NCBI GenBank assembly: GCA_903837285.1 | Contig: CAILUD010000132.1 | Span: 1-48,926, forward strand | Origin: an uncultured Bacteroidota bacterium | GTDB lineage: Bacteria; Bacteroidota; Bacteroidia; Bacteroidales; GWA2-32-17 | Reading direction: 5' to 3' | Length of the DNA stretch: 48,926 bases | Part shown: positions 41,081-48,926 of the stretch, piece by piece | Position numbering within the stretch: position 1 is the first letter of the stretch | Layout: every line of letters starts with the position of its first letter | Notes under the pieces: model-generated | Seen by the model: only the letters and a program-made list of their open reading frames with translations | What the model was told of the DNA's origin: nothing | The model's database searches: none | Translations under genes and position numbers: made by a program

Positions 41081-44000
41081 TGTTTAAAGTTTTATTTAGT
41101 ATTTTTCTATTTGTTATATATTTTAATATTTTAGTGTTTTCTCAATCTTATAGATTTAAAGTTTACGATTCAGAAAAAGATGGGATTTATCCTTACATAT
41201 ATTCACTTCATCAGGATTCATTAGGCTTTTTATGGATTGGAACCGGAGAAGGTTTATACCGATTCGATGGACACTCTTTTAAAAATTATAATCTCGATAA
41301 CATAAGCGAAAATAATTTTATTTCATCAAGTATAACAGATAATAAAGGTAACAATTGGTTTGGGCATGATAATGGAAAAATTTCTTTTTTTAATGGGAAA
41401 AACTTTGAAAACATTAAAATCCCATATGAGAATACGGGAGCAATAAATTCCATTGTAATTGGATACGATGGTTCGATATGGGCATCAACGCAAAACAAAG
41501 GTATTTGCAAAATAACAACTGACAAAAACGGCAAACATACTAAGCTCTACTCTAAAGCATTTGAAGGGCAACAAATTTACTGTATGAGTTTATTCAAAAA
41601 TAATATTCTGGTAGGAACGGGAAATGGATTATTTCTTTTTAATCCATTAAAACCTGATGTTATAACAGAAGTTAATGGTAGCCCTTTATCTAAAATTGAA
41701 TGTATCTTTTTTTCTAAATCTACAGGAATATACTTTTTAGGAACAGAAGATGCAGGATTGTATTCATATTCAGGAAACGAAATCAAAGAGATATATCCTG
41801 AATTAAAATTGTCAGAGATATCTATAAAAGATATTGTTTGCGAAGATAATGGAAGTATATGGATAGGCACAATGGGGAAAGGAGTTGTAAATATTCCTTT
41901 TTCCGAAACAACAAATTCTTTTAAAACTCCTATTATTTTTAATCAATCAAATGGGTTAAACTCACTTAATATTAAAAAATTGTTTTTTGATAGGGAAGGA
42001 AATATTTGGATAGGCACATATGGAAATGGGTTGATAACATTCCTCGAGAATTTTTTTACATTTATTTTGCAAAATGAAGATAAAGCAATACCAGTTTATT
42101 CAGTTCACCCAGGTAAAGATTGTATATGGACAGGAACAATAGGCAAACTAATAAAACTATTTCCAGAACAAATTAACGCTCCAATATATTTCTCAAAAAA
42201 AGAAGGTATTCCAGATGATAAAATAACGTCCATCTATCTTGATAAAGATCAAACACTATGGATTGGCACCGAAAAAAATGGCTTATATACTTTTGATACA
42301 GAAAAATGTAAAGCAACGCCTTACTTTATTTCTGAAGATCAACTAAATAAATCTATCAGTTCAATTGATGGTTTTGGTGAAAACATTTTTGTTGGTTCAC
42401 ATAATGGATTAATTATTGTTAACAAAGACAAGTCAACACATCAAATTCTAACTACTGTTGACGGTCTTCCTCATAATTTTATAAATCATATTGTAACCGA
42501 TGTTAATTCGAATGTCTGGATTGCTACTCCAACGAATTTTTTATGTAAATACAGTCAAAAAGGAATAGAGAAAATAAAAGTCAGCTTAACTGATGATTTG
42601 TTAAAAATTAATTCACTTGCATTTGATACAAAAGGAAGATTATGGCTTGCCACGTATGGGAATGGAGTATTTGTTAAAAAAGACAGCACTTTTCAAAATT
42701 ATTCTTCAAATAAAGGATTATTATCTGAATATTGTTATAGTCTTCTTGGCGACGAAACTGGAACTGTTTGGGTTGGCCACCGGCAAGGATTAAGTGCAAT
42801 TTATCAGAACTCTGTTAAGCAATTTGGAAAAAACAGGGGAGTAATAACTGACTGTAATTTAAATGCAAATTGTATTGATAATTCAGGAATCATGTGGATT
42901 GGAACTACAGATGGGATATTAAGATATGATTTTAGAAAAAATTCTGTTAATCGAATACCGCCAACAGTAATTATTACTTCTGTAAAATTTAACGAGAATG
43001 AGGTTAGTGATTTTAACGAAATTGTTATGCCTTATTCTAAATATAAAGTTAAAATTGATTTTGCGGGCATTACTTTTCGTAACCCAGAGATGGTAACTTA
43101 TCAATACAAATTAGAAGGATTTGATTTAGAATGGTCAGATCCTACTTTAAATACTTCTGCGATATTTTTCCCTCTCGAAGAAGGAAATTATACTCTGCTT
43201 ATTAAAGCATTTAATGCACATGGCATTTCTAACAATGAGCCGTATAAACTTTCGATTTTAATTGAATCGCCATGGTGGAAAAAATGGTGGGCTATTTTAC
43301 TCTTTGTTTTAATATTCATTTATGGTTTTTATTTATTTATAAAAATCAGAGAAAGAAACCATAGAAGAACTGAAGAAATTTTACAACGAACACTAGACGA
43401 AAGAACGAGTGAAGTGGTAAGCCAGAAAGAATTAATTGAACAAAAAAATAAAGATATTACTGATAGTATAAATTACGCTAAACGTATTCAGGAAGCAATT
43501 TTACCTTCACCATCAAAATTACATTCAGTATTTCCCGATTCTTTTGTTTATTATTTACCCAGAGATATTGTTAGTGGTGATTTTTATGTTTTTTATCAAA
43601 CAAAAGAGAAATTTGTTTTGATTTGTGCTGACGCAACCGGACATGGAGTTCCGGGTGCCTTTATGTCATTAATTTGTTCTACTATTTTAAAAGATATTTT
43701 ACAAAAGAAACATGTTTTCTCTCCTTCACAAATTTTACACGAATTAGATAAAGAATTGCAAACCTCACTTCAATCAGAAGAAAATCACCAAGCTACAGAC
43801 GGGCTTGATGTTTCTGTCTGCGAATTTAATTTTGAAACAAATGAAATGACTTTCGCTTCGGCTATGCGCCCTTTACTACTTTTTAGAAATAATACGTTAG
43901 AATATATTAGAGGTAGTAAATTTTCAATTGGCGCTTCACGACATTTTGTTGAAAAAGAATTTACCGAGCATAGTTTTAACTTAAATTCCGGTGACTGCAT

Positions 44001-44214
44001 TTATCTGTTTTCTGATGGATTTCCAGATCAATTTGGTGGTGCTCATTCTAAAAAATTAAAAATTAGCGGTTTGCAAAAATGGATAAATTCAATCCATAAT
44101 TTACCAATGAAAGAGCAAAATTTAAAACTACAGGAACTATTTAATAATTGGAAAATATCTCAACCTCAAATTGATGATGTTTTAGTTATTGGTATCAAAT
44201 ATAAACAATTCTAA
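41080..44214 (+). CDS. Two-component-type propeller receptor with SpoIIE phosphatase output
   Basis: A 1044-residue membrane receptor. Signal peptide (ends near FSQ), then about 620 residues of Reg_prop units of the form D-x3-x-[LI]-W-I-G-T-x-x-G-L, expected to form two 7-bladed propellers in the periplasm. Then a Y_Y_Y domain (YQYKLEGFDLEWSD), a membrane helix near 737-758, a coiled coil (EEILQRTLDERTSEVVSQKELIEQKNKDI), and a PP2C/SpoIIE domain from about 805, with SGDFYVF, ADATGHGVPGAFMS near 853, and LFSDGFPDQFGG. The metal-binding Asp residues are in place. The output is therefore Ser/Thr dephosphorylation, not a histidine kinase. Its target, perhaps an anti-sigma antagonist, is not nearby. 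Confidence 0.93.
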   Translation: MFKVLFSIFLFVIYFNILVFSQSYRFKVYDSEKDGIYPYIYSLHQDSLGFLWIGTGEGLYRFDGHSFKNYNLDNISENNFISSSITDNKGNNWFGHDNGKISFFNGKNFENIKIPYENTGAINSIVIGYDGSIWASTQNKGICKITTDKNGKHTKLYSKAFEGQQIYCMSLFKNNILVGTGNGLFLFNPLKPDVITEVNGSPLSKIECIFFSKSTGIYFLGTEDAGLYSYSGNEIKEIYPELKLSEISIKDIVCEDNGSIWIGTMGKGVVNIPFSETTNSFKTPIIFNQSNGLNSLNIKKLFFDREGNIWIGTYGNGLITFLENFFTFILQNEDKAIPVYSVHPGKDCIWTGTIGKLIKLFPEQINAPIYFSKKEGIPDDKITSIYLDKDQTLWIGTEKNGLYTFDTEKCKATPYFISEDQLNKSISSIDGFGENIFVGSHNGLIIVNKDKSTHQILTTVDGLPHNFINHIVTDVNSNVWIATPTNFLCKYSQKGIEKIKVSLTDDLLKINSLAFDTKGRLWLATYGNGVFVKKDSTFQNYSSNKGLLSEYCYSLLGDETGTVWVGHRQGLSAIYQNSVKQFGKNRGVITDCNLNANCIDNSGIMWIGTTDGILRYDFRKNSVNRIPPTVIITSVKFNENEVSDFNEIVMPYSKYKVKIDFAGITFRNPEMVTYQYKLEGFDLEWSDPTLNTSAIFFPLEEGNYTLLIKAFNAHGISNNEPYKLSILIESPWWKKWWAILLFVLIFIYGFYLFIKIRERNHRRTEEILQRTLDERTSEVVSQKELIEQKNKDITDSINYAKRIQEAILPSPSKLHSVFPDSFVYYLPRDIVSGDFYVFYQTKEKFVLICADATGHGVPGAFMSLICSTILKDILQKKHVFSPSQILHELDKELQTSLQSEENHQATDGLDVSVCEFNFETNEMTFASAMRPLLLFRNNTLEYIRGSKFSIGASRHFVEKEFTEHSFNLNSGDCIYLFSDGFPDQFGGAHSKKLKISGLQKWINSIHNLPMKEQNLKLQELFNNWKISQPQIDDVLVIGIKYKQF

Positions 44215-44325
44215 CTGGCTTGGTATTTGATATTACCGAGAACTATTTTAAAAAAATGTAGAGTTAATTTTTGTTAAACCAATTAAAACTTCGTTAAAGA
44301 ATTAGGAATGCGAATGCATAATCAT

Positions 44326-44333
44326 TAGTTTTG
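44326..44333 (+). promoter_or_regulatory. Predicted -7 element for the DUF1573 gene
   Basis: TAGTTTTG fits TAnnTTTG, 38 nt upstream of the ATG at 44372. Confidence 0.4.
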
Positions 44334-44371
44334 CTCATCAAAAGATTAAATATTTAATAAAATAAAAAATT

Positions 44372-45487
44372 ATGAACAAGATTTCATTATTTTTAACTGC
44401 AATTTGTTTCGTAGGAACAACAGCAGTTGTAAATGCACAAACAAAAGAAGCAAAAATTACTTTTGCTGAAGAAACTTTTGATTTTGGTAATATGGCCGAA
44501 GAAAAAGGGCCAGTAACTAAAGAATTTACTTTTACCAATACTGGAGCTGCACCACTTATTGTGCAAAATGTTAAAGCTTCTTGTGGTTGTACTACTCCCG
44601 ACTGGACAAAAGATCCAGTTTTACCTGGTAAAAAAGGAATTGTTAAAGCAACTTACAATCCTCAAAACCGCCCTGGGCAATTTAACAAAACTATCACTGT
44701 TACTTCTAATGCAGAAAACAATACAGTAATTTTAACTATAAAAGGTGTAGTTAATCCTAAACCAGTTACTTTAGAAGACACTTATCCAATGCAAATGGGC
44801 GGACTACGCTTAAAATCAAATCATATTGCATTAATAAAGGTATTTACTACAGAAACTAAAACAGATAGTTTGCAAATTATTAATACTTCTGCTGAAGATG
44901 TAAAAATGACTTTCGAAAAAATACCTGATCATATTAAAATTAAAGCTATACCCGAAACTCTAAAACCAAATGCTAAGGGCGTTATAATTGCAACCTATGA
45001 TGGTTCAAAACAAACAGATTGGGGTTTTATTATGGATAGAGTAGATTTAATTTTAAATGGAAAATTTGATGCAAATAATAGAATTTCTATTAGCGCAACC
45101 GTTGACGAAGATTTTACAAAATTAACACCCGAGCAACGCGCAAATGCTCCAAAAGCTAACTTCGAATCAAAAGATTTTAATTTCGGAACAATAAAAGAAG
45201 GAGAATCTTCAAGCTACGATTATAAATTAACTAATGATGGAAAAACTGATTTACTAATTCGTAAAGTAAAAGCATCATGCGGTTGTACTGCAGCTACTCC
45301 AAGCGAAACAACTATTAAACCTGGTAAGTCAACTACTATTAAATCTACATTTAATTCAACAGGTAAACCAGGAAAACAGAATAAAACAATTACTGTAATA
45401 ACCAACGACCCAGATAACAGCAACATAACTCTTAGAATATCTGGCGATGTTGAAAAAGTAGAACAAACTCCAACTCCAAATAAATAA
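44372..45487 (+). CDS. Exported protein with two DUF1573 domains
   Basis: A 371-residue protein with a signal peptide (MNKISLFLTAICFVGTTAVVNAQ). DUF1573 appears twice, near residues 30-125 and 265-360, each with the pattern F-x-F-G-x-[MI] ... K-E-F-T-F-T-N-x-G, then V-K-A-S-C-G-C-T and P-G-x-[KS]. Each is an Ig-like fold with an S-C-G-C motif. The middle section (LRLKSNHIALIKVFTTETKTDSLQI) resembles a third, diverged copy without Cys. It ends at a strong terminator. Such proteins are common in Bacteroidota; their role is unknown, and the Cys pairs suggest a thiol or metal function. Confidence 0.88.
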   Translation: MNKISLFLTAICFVGTTAVVNAQTKEAKITFAEETFDFGNMAEEKGPVTKEFTFTNTGAAPLIVQNVKASCGCTTPDWTKDPVLPGKKGIVKATYNPQNRPGQFNKTITVTSNAENNTVILTIKGVVNPKPVTLEDTYPMQMGGLRLKSNHIALIKVFTTETKTDSLQIINTSAEDVKMTFEKIPDHIKIKAIPETLKPNAKGVIIATYDGSKQTDWGFIMDRVDLILNGKFDANNRISISATVDEDFTKLTPEQRANAPKANFESKDFNFGTIKEGESSSYDYKLTNDGKTDLLIRKVKASCGCTAATPSETTIKPGKSTTIKSTFNSTGKPGKQNKTITVITNDPDNSNITLRISGDVEKVEQTPTPNK

Positions 45488-45507
45488 TATTTAAAATAAA
45501 ACTTAAA

Positions 45508-45537
45508 AGGGCTGTCAGTAAAAGACAGCCTTTTTTC
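45508..45537 (+). terminator. Strong intrinsic terminator after the DUF1573 gene
   Basis: GGCTGTC (45510-45516) and GACAGCC (45524-45530) are followed by six T, 22 nt after the stop codon. Confidence 0.88.
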
Positions 45538-45737
45538 GTATTGAACAATTCTTTAAGACTAATAATGGCAAACTTTATATCGAACATGTTGGAGTTATCT
45601 CCAAAAGCTCAGCAGAATATTTCATGATAAAAAAACATTTTTGCAAAGAGTTTATTTAGGAAGGCCCATTGTAAAATAAAAGACGGCTTTTTTGCGTAAA
45701 TAATAATTCTTTAACACTAAAAATGGCAACCTTTATA
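45524..45737 (+). repeat. 56-bp direct duplication with a decayed terminator and hairpin between
   Basis: 45524-45579 and 45682-45737 align without gaps at 46 of 56 positions, from GACaGC..TTTTT to ATGGCAAnCTTTATA. The first copy includes the second arm of the strong terminator. Before the second copy only a weak GGCC/GGC trace of a stem remains. Between them lies a hairpin whose core also occurs at 32487 (45587-45604). The whole gap 45488-45816 holds no gene. Confidence 0.75.
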
Positions 45738-45816
45738 AAAAATATCCGTCTATTTAAAGAATTTAAAATTGATGCTTTAAAAAAAGTCGTATTTTAGTAA
45801 ATTAATAGAACAAATT

Positions 45817-46269
45817 ATGAGTAAAAGTATTATTCTCGCAATGTTTGTAATCGCACTGTTTTTTAGCAACTTAACATTTGCGCAAAATTCAGAAAACCAA
45901 ACCGAATGGAAACTTTATAAAGAAGTTACAGGACTTCAAATTTTTTCTTCTAATTTAGATTGCAACGATAATCAAAATGGCATTCACAATCGTTTTGTGA
46001 ATTTTCAATTTATTAACACCACCACCGAAACGATAGATATTTCATGGCAATATGAATTCTGGTATAATGAAAAATGTACTACTTGCGATAAACCAGCAAC
46101 TGTAGAAAATACTTATAAAATCACACTTACCCCAGGCGAAAGCGTTGAGGGTGATTGCAATAACACATATTCATCCGGATTAAAAATATTTTCAAGTTTT
46201 ATAAATACTGCTCGAGGAAGTAAATTAACAAAATTTGAATTCAAAAATCTTGAAGTAACTTTTAAATAA
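45817..46269 (+). CDS. Small exported protein, unknown function
   Basis: A 150-residue protein with a signal peptide (MSKSIILAMFVIALFFSNLTFAQ). The mature part has four cysteines (NLDCNDNQNG, KCTTCDKP, GDCNNTY) that may form disulfides, and beta-type stretches such as FVNFQFINTTTETIDISWQYEFWYN. It lies directly before the large cargo gene, with the stop and the next ATG overlapping (TAATG), so the two are co-translated. It could be a chaperone or partner of the large protein, but no family is recognised. Confidence 0.7.
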   Translation: MSKSIILAMFVIALFFSNLTFAQNSENQTEWKLYKEVTGLQIFSSNLDCNDNQNGIHNRFVNFQFINTTTETIDISWQYEFWYNEKCTTCDKPATVENTYKITLTPGESVEGDCNNTYSSGLKIFSSFINTARGSKLTKFEFKNLEVTFK

Positions 46270-48926
46270 TGAACATGAAACTAAATATTAAATACAAGAT
46301 TTTCTTATTGATAGTTCTTATTGGTGCTTTATCTTCAGAAAGTAAAGCTCAATGTAGTATTTCAATAGATACTGTTTATTATAATGGCATCGGATTTATA
46401 ACACCCGACACCATTAAAATCTGTGAGGGAGATGCTGTAACTCTTACCTCAGAAGGTGGCTGCCCAACCTACATGATGAACAATAATTTTAATGCCGGTT
46501 CTATAGGTGCAGGCTGGCAATCGAATGCTTCACCAATGTTAAATAATCCATGTGGAACTGGAGTTGATGGCTCTACCTATTTATGGATTGGACCTGCAAC
46601 AACTTTTCCGAGGGAATTAGTAACTATTGGATATAATGTTACAACATCGTGTTCAATTTGTTTTGATATGATGTATGCCAATCAAAGTTCTGGCGTATCT
46701 CCATGTGAAGGACCTGACGAGCCAACCGAAGGAGTACATTTACAATATTCAACAGTTGGAGCAACCGGCCCTTGGTTCGATATTAATTATTGGGACCCTT
46801 TAGGTGGAAGTGATCCAACATTAACTACATGGAATAACTATTGCGAAAATGTTCCAGTAAATGGTTTAGTCTGGTTTCGCTGGTACCAAACTAATACTTC
46901 AGGTGATGTATACGACCATTGGGGATTAGATAATGTTCAAATTTTTTGCCCACCACCTTCTCAAACGGTTACTTGGACAGCAAATGGAACAAATATTTCA
47001 AGTGTTTTTAATCCACCTGTTCAATCACCTACAGTAAGTACCAACTATCAAGTAACTGTATCTGACGGAACACTCTCAGCTACAGATCAGGTATATGTTC
47101 AGGTCTATCCTACACCAACTCTCACAATAAGTGGACTTAACCCTAGTTATTGTTCAACAGCAGCTTCCTCTGCATTAACGGGCACTCCAACACCAGGTGT
47201 GTTTTCTGGTCCAGGAATCACAGGAACTTCATTTAATCCAACAACTGCAGGTATTGGTACTCACACGATTACTTATCATTCTTATTATATAACAACTAAC
47301 ACATCAACCGGTCCGCAAACAATATTCAATGATGATTTTAGTACCAATACCGGATGGACTGGCTATGGCTCTGGTGGCTGGACAAGAGGAGTTGCAACTG
47401 CAAGTGCAGGATGCTCTGGATCTCAGGATCCATCAACTGACCATACTACCTCTGCTGATAATAATATTATAGGTACATATATTGGAGCTTGTTATCCTGC
47501 AAGTATGACCCAAACTTATTGGTTAACTTCTCCTACTATAAATTGTTCAAATTTAAATACTTGCTCGATAGAATTTTATAGTTTTAGCGGATGTGAATCT
47601 CCTTCCTATGATCACATGTATGTTGATGTTTCTTCTAATGGAGGCGGCACCTGGACTAGCGTTTACTCAAATACGACTTCTGTAACAGAATCTGCATGGA
47701 CTTTAAGAAGTTATCCTACTACACAAGCAAATAATTGTGCTACCTTTAAAGTACGTTTTGGAATGGGAGTTACAGATGGTTCCGTTCAATACGCCGGTTG
47801 GAATATTGATGATTTTAAAGTTAAATGTAATGGTACAATAACAGTAACTGATACTCTGTGTGATTTTACAACAACACAAAACGTTCAGGTATTTTCGCAA
47901 CCGTCATCAACTTTTAGTCTAGTAAATAATATTTGCCAGACTTCCACAACAACATTCACATATACCGGAACTTCGCCAGCTACAGCCACTTATACCTGGG
48001 ATTTTGCAGGAGGTACAATTATTTCCGGAAGCGGACAAGGACCATACGTTGTTAGTTACGCTAATGCAGGTGCTCATAACATAACATTAACTGTTACAGA
48101 TGGAGGATGCTCATCAGTTGTTACAACAAATATCTTAACTGTTTTACCTTTTGGTGATCCTCTTTGCTGCATTGCTCCAACATCAAATGCTGGTACTGAT
48201 GCAAGTATTTGTCAATTAGCATATCCTTTACAAGCAGTTGCTAGTCTTGGCACCGGCACCTGGTCGCAGATATCCGGTCCCGGCACAAGTAGTTTTTCAA
48301 ATGTAAATTTAGCAACAGCAACGGTTACCGTAACAACTGCTGGCACTTATACTTTCCAATGGTTCGAGAACAATGGAACAAATTGCACTAACTTCGATCA
48401 GGTTGATATAACATTTACTCAACAACCTATAGCCAATGCCGGCATCGACGGACAAACATGTTCTTTAAGTTTTACCATGGCAGCAACTCCTTCAGTAGGC
48501 ACAGGCACATGGGCACAAGTTTCTGGTCCTGGCACATCAACATTTGTAACCCAGGGAGCTGCAACTTCAGTTGTTAACGTTACCGTTCAGGGAAGTTATA
48601 CATATAGCTGGACCGAAAATAATAATGGTTGCACAAGCACCGATAACGTAGTTATTAATTATGCGGTACAACCAGTTGCCAGTGCAGGAGCAGATAATTC
48701 AGTATGTTTGCTTACATATCAACTTCAGGCAGTACCGTCAGTAGGTGCAGGCACATGGACTTATACCGGCCCCGGCATAGCAACATTCGTAAATGCAAAC
48801 AATGCAAACACAAGCGTAACAGTTACTTTAGGCGGTGCATATAATTTTACATGGACAGAAAATAACGGACTTGGTTGCGTTAGCAGCGATATAGTAGTAA
48901 TTACATTTACACAACAACCTGTAGCA
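46269..48926 (+). CDS. Large secreted repeat protein, N-terminal part (runs off right edge)
   Basis: The open frame runs 886 codons from ATG at 46269 to the window edge. Signal peptide MNMKLNIKYKIFLLIVLIGALSSESKAQ, then a reelin-like domain (GGCPTYMMNNNFN ... DGSTYLWIG ... CSICFDMMYA ... DHWGLDNVQIF). A second jelly-roll-like domain follows (FNDDFSTNTGWTGY ... YWLTSPTINC ... YAGWNIDDFKV), then a PKD-like part (YTWDFAGGTIISG ... NITLTVTDGGCSS). From about residue 640 begin units of roughly 80 residues: C-x-L ... SVGTGTWxQVSGPGTSxF ... V-x-G-x-Y-x-F-x-W-T-E-N-N-x-x-C ... QPVAxAG. At least three are visible and a fourth begins at the edge. Such proteins usually end in a gliding-motility or T9SS sorting domain, which lies outside. 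Confidence 0.88.
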   Translation, partial: MNMKLNIKYKIFLLIVLIGALSSESKAQCSISIDTVYYNGIGFITPDTIKICEGDAVTLTSEGGCPTYMMNNNFNAGSIGAGWQSNASPMLNNPCGTGVDGSTYLWIGPATTFPRELVTIGYNVTTSCSICFDMMYANQSSGVSPCEGPDEPTEGVHLQYSTVGATGPWFDINYWDPLGGSDPTLTTWNNYCENVPVNGLVWFRWYQTNTSGDVYDHWGLDNVQIFCPPPSQTVTWTANGTNISSVFNPPVQSPTVSTNYQVTVSDGTLSATDQVYVQVYPTPTLTISGLNPSYCSTAASSALTGTPTPGVFSGPGITGTSFNPTTAGIGTHTITYHSYYITTNTSTGPQTIFNDDFSTNTGWTGYGSGGWTRGVATASAGCSGSQDPSTDHTTSADNNIIGTYIGACYPASMTQTYWLTSPTINCSNLNTCSIEFYSFSGCESPSYDHMYVDVSSNGGGTWTSVYSNTTSVTESAWTLRSYPTTQANNCATFKVRFGMGVTDGSVQYAGWNIDDFKVKCNGTITVTDTLCDFTTTQNVQVFSQPSSTFSLVNNICQTSTTTFTYTGTSPATATYTWDFAGGTIISGSGQGPYVVSYANAGAHNITLTVTDGGCSSVVTTNILTVLPFGDPLCCIAPTSNAGTDASICQLAYPLQAVASLGTGTWSQISGPGTSSFSNVNLATATVTVTTAGTYTFQWFENNGTNCTNFDQVDITFTQQPIANAGIDGQTCSLSFTMAATPSVGTGTWAQVSGPGTSTFVTQGAATSVVNVTVQGSYTYSWTENNNGCTSTDNVVINYAVQPVASAGADNSVCLLTYQLQAVPSVGAGTWTYTGPGIATFVNANNANTSVTVTLGGAYNFTWTENNGLGCVSSDIVVITFTQQPVA

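Overview
The window is AT-rich DNA from a member of the Bacteroidota, most likely an uncultured or environmental Bacteroidales/Marinilabiliales-type organism. The evidence is type IX secretion (T9SS) C-terminal sorting domains on several secreted proteins, promoters of the Bacteroidota form (TAnnTTTG at -7 with no E. coli-like -10/-35), almost no Shine-Dalgarno sequences, a BlaI / M56-TonB regulatory pair, a propeller-SpoIIE sensor, tandem DUF1573 domains and a GH3-family protein. No rRNA, tRNA, CRISPR array, phage or insertion sequence was recognised.

Layout. Positions 1-4412 (minus) hold respiratory complex I genes nuoA-B-C-D-E-F, with nuoF running off the left edge. A lone lipoprotein (4638) follows on the plus strand, then dihydrolipoyl dehydrogenase (5124-6512). 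6590-8223 is a BlaI repressor with an M56 peptidase-TonB receptor, and the repressor promoter carries a nested dyad operator. 8350-13183 is a run of secreted proteins: PKD, ELWxxDGT-repeat and M28 peptidase cargo with T9SS domains, plus one unknown. 13298-16090 is housekeeping: band-7 protein, cyclophilin, DEAD-box helicase. 16312-21231 is a compact orphan fatty-acid-synthase-like operon: FabG, ketosynthase, acyl carrier protein, LpxL-like acyltransferase, B12-binding radical SAM enzyme, ApeP/FabZ-like dehydratase. Then come ahcY, a pirin, a ChaN-like protein, a retropepsin-like protein, a repeat protein and two small secreted proteins.

28202-32456 is the most striking region. It is a complete Dlt-type D-alanylation operon in a Gram-negative-type genome, in the order carrier protein (DltC), SGNH esterase (DltD), a 48-residue membrane microprotein ending in F-V-Y-Q-Q-F (DltX-like), MBOAT acyltransferase (DltB) and adenylating enzyme (DltA). 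The adenylating enzyme keeps the Cys269 linked to D-Ala selectivity. The MBOAT has Asn317 where the catalytic His is expected. Bacteroidota have no teichoic acids, so the acceptor is unknown.

The right part holds trpS, a YqaA-type membrane protein, CvpA, a GH3 enzyme coupled to a secreted protein, a deoxynucleoside kinase, a multi-spanning membrane protein, a YbaK/ProX deacylase, a secreted protein coupled to a 1044-residue propeller-SpoIIE phosphatase receptor, a tandem DUF1573 protein, and the first 886 codons of a large repeat-containing secreted protein that runs off the right edge.

The gaps between genes contain several families of imperfect palindromes (REP-like), one of them inside the nuo operon, and near 45.6 kb a 56-bp direct duplication.
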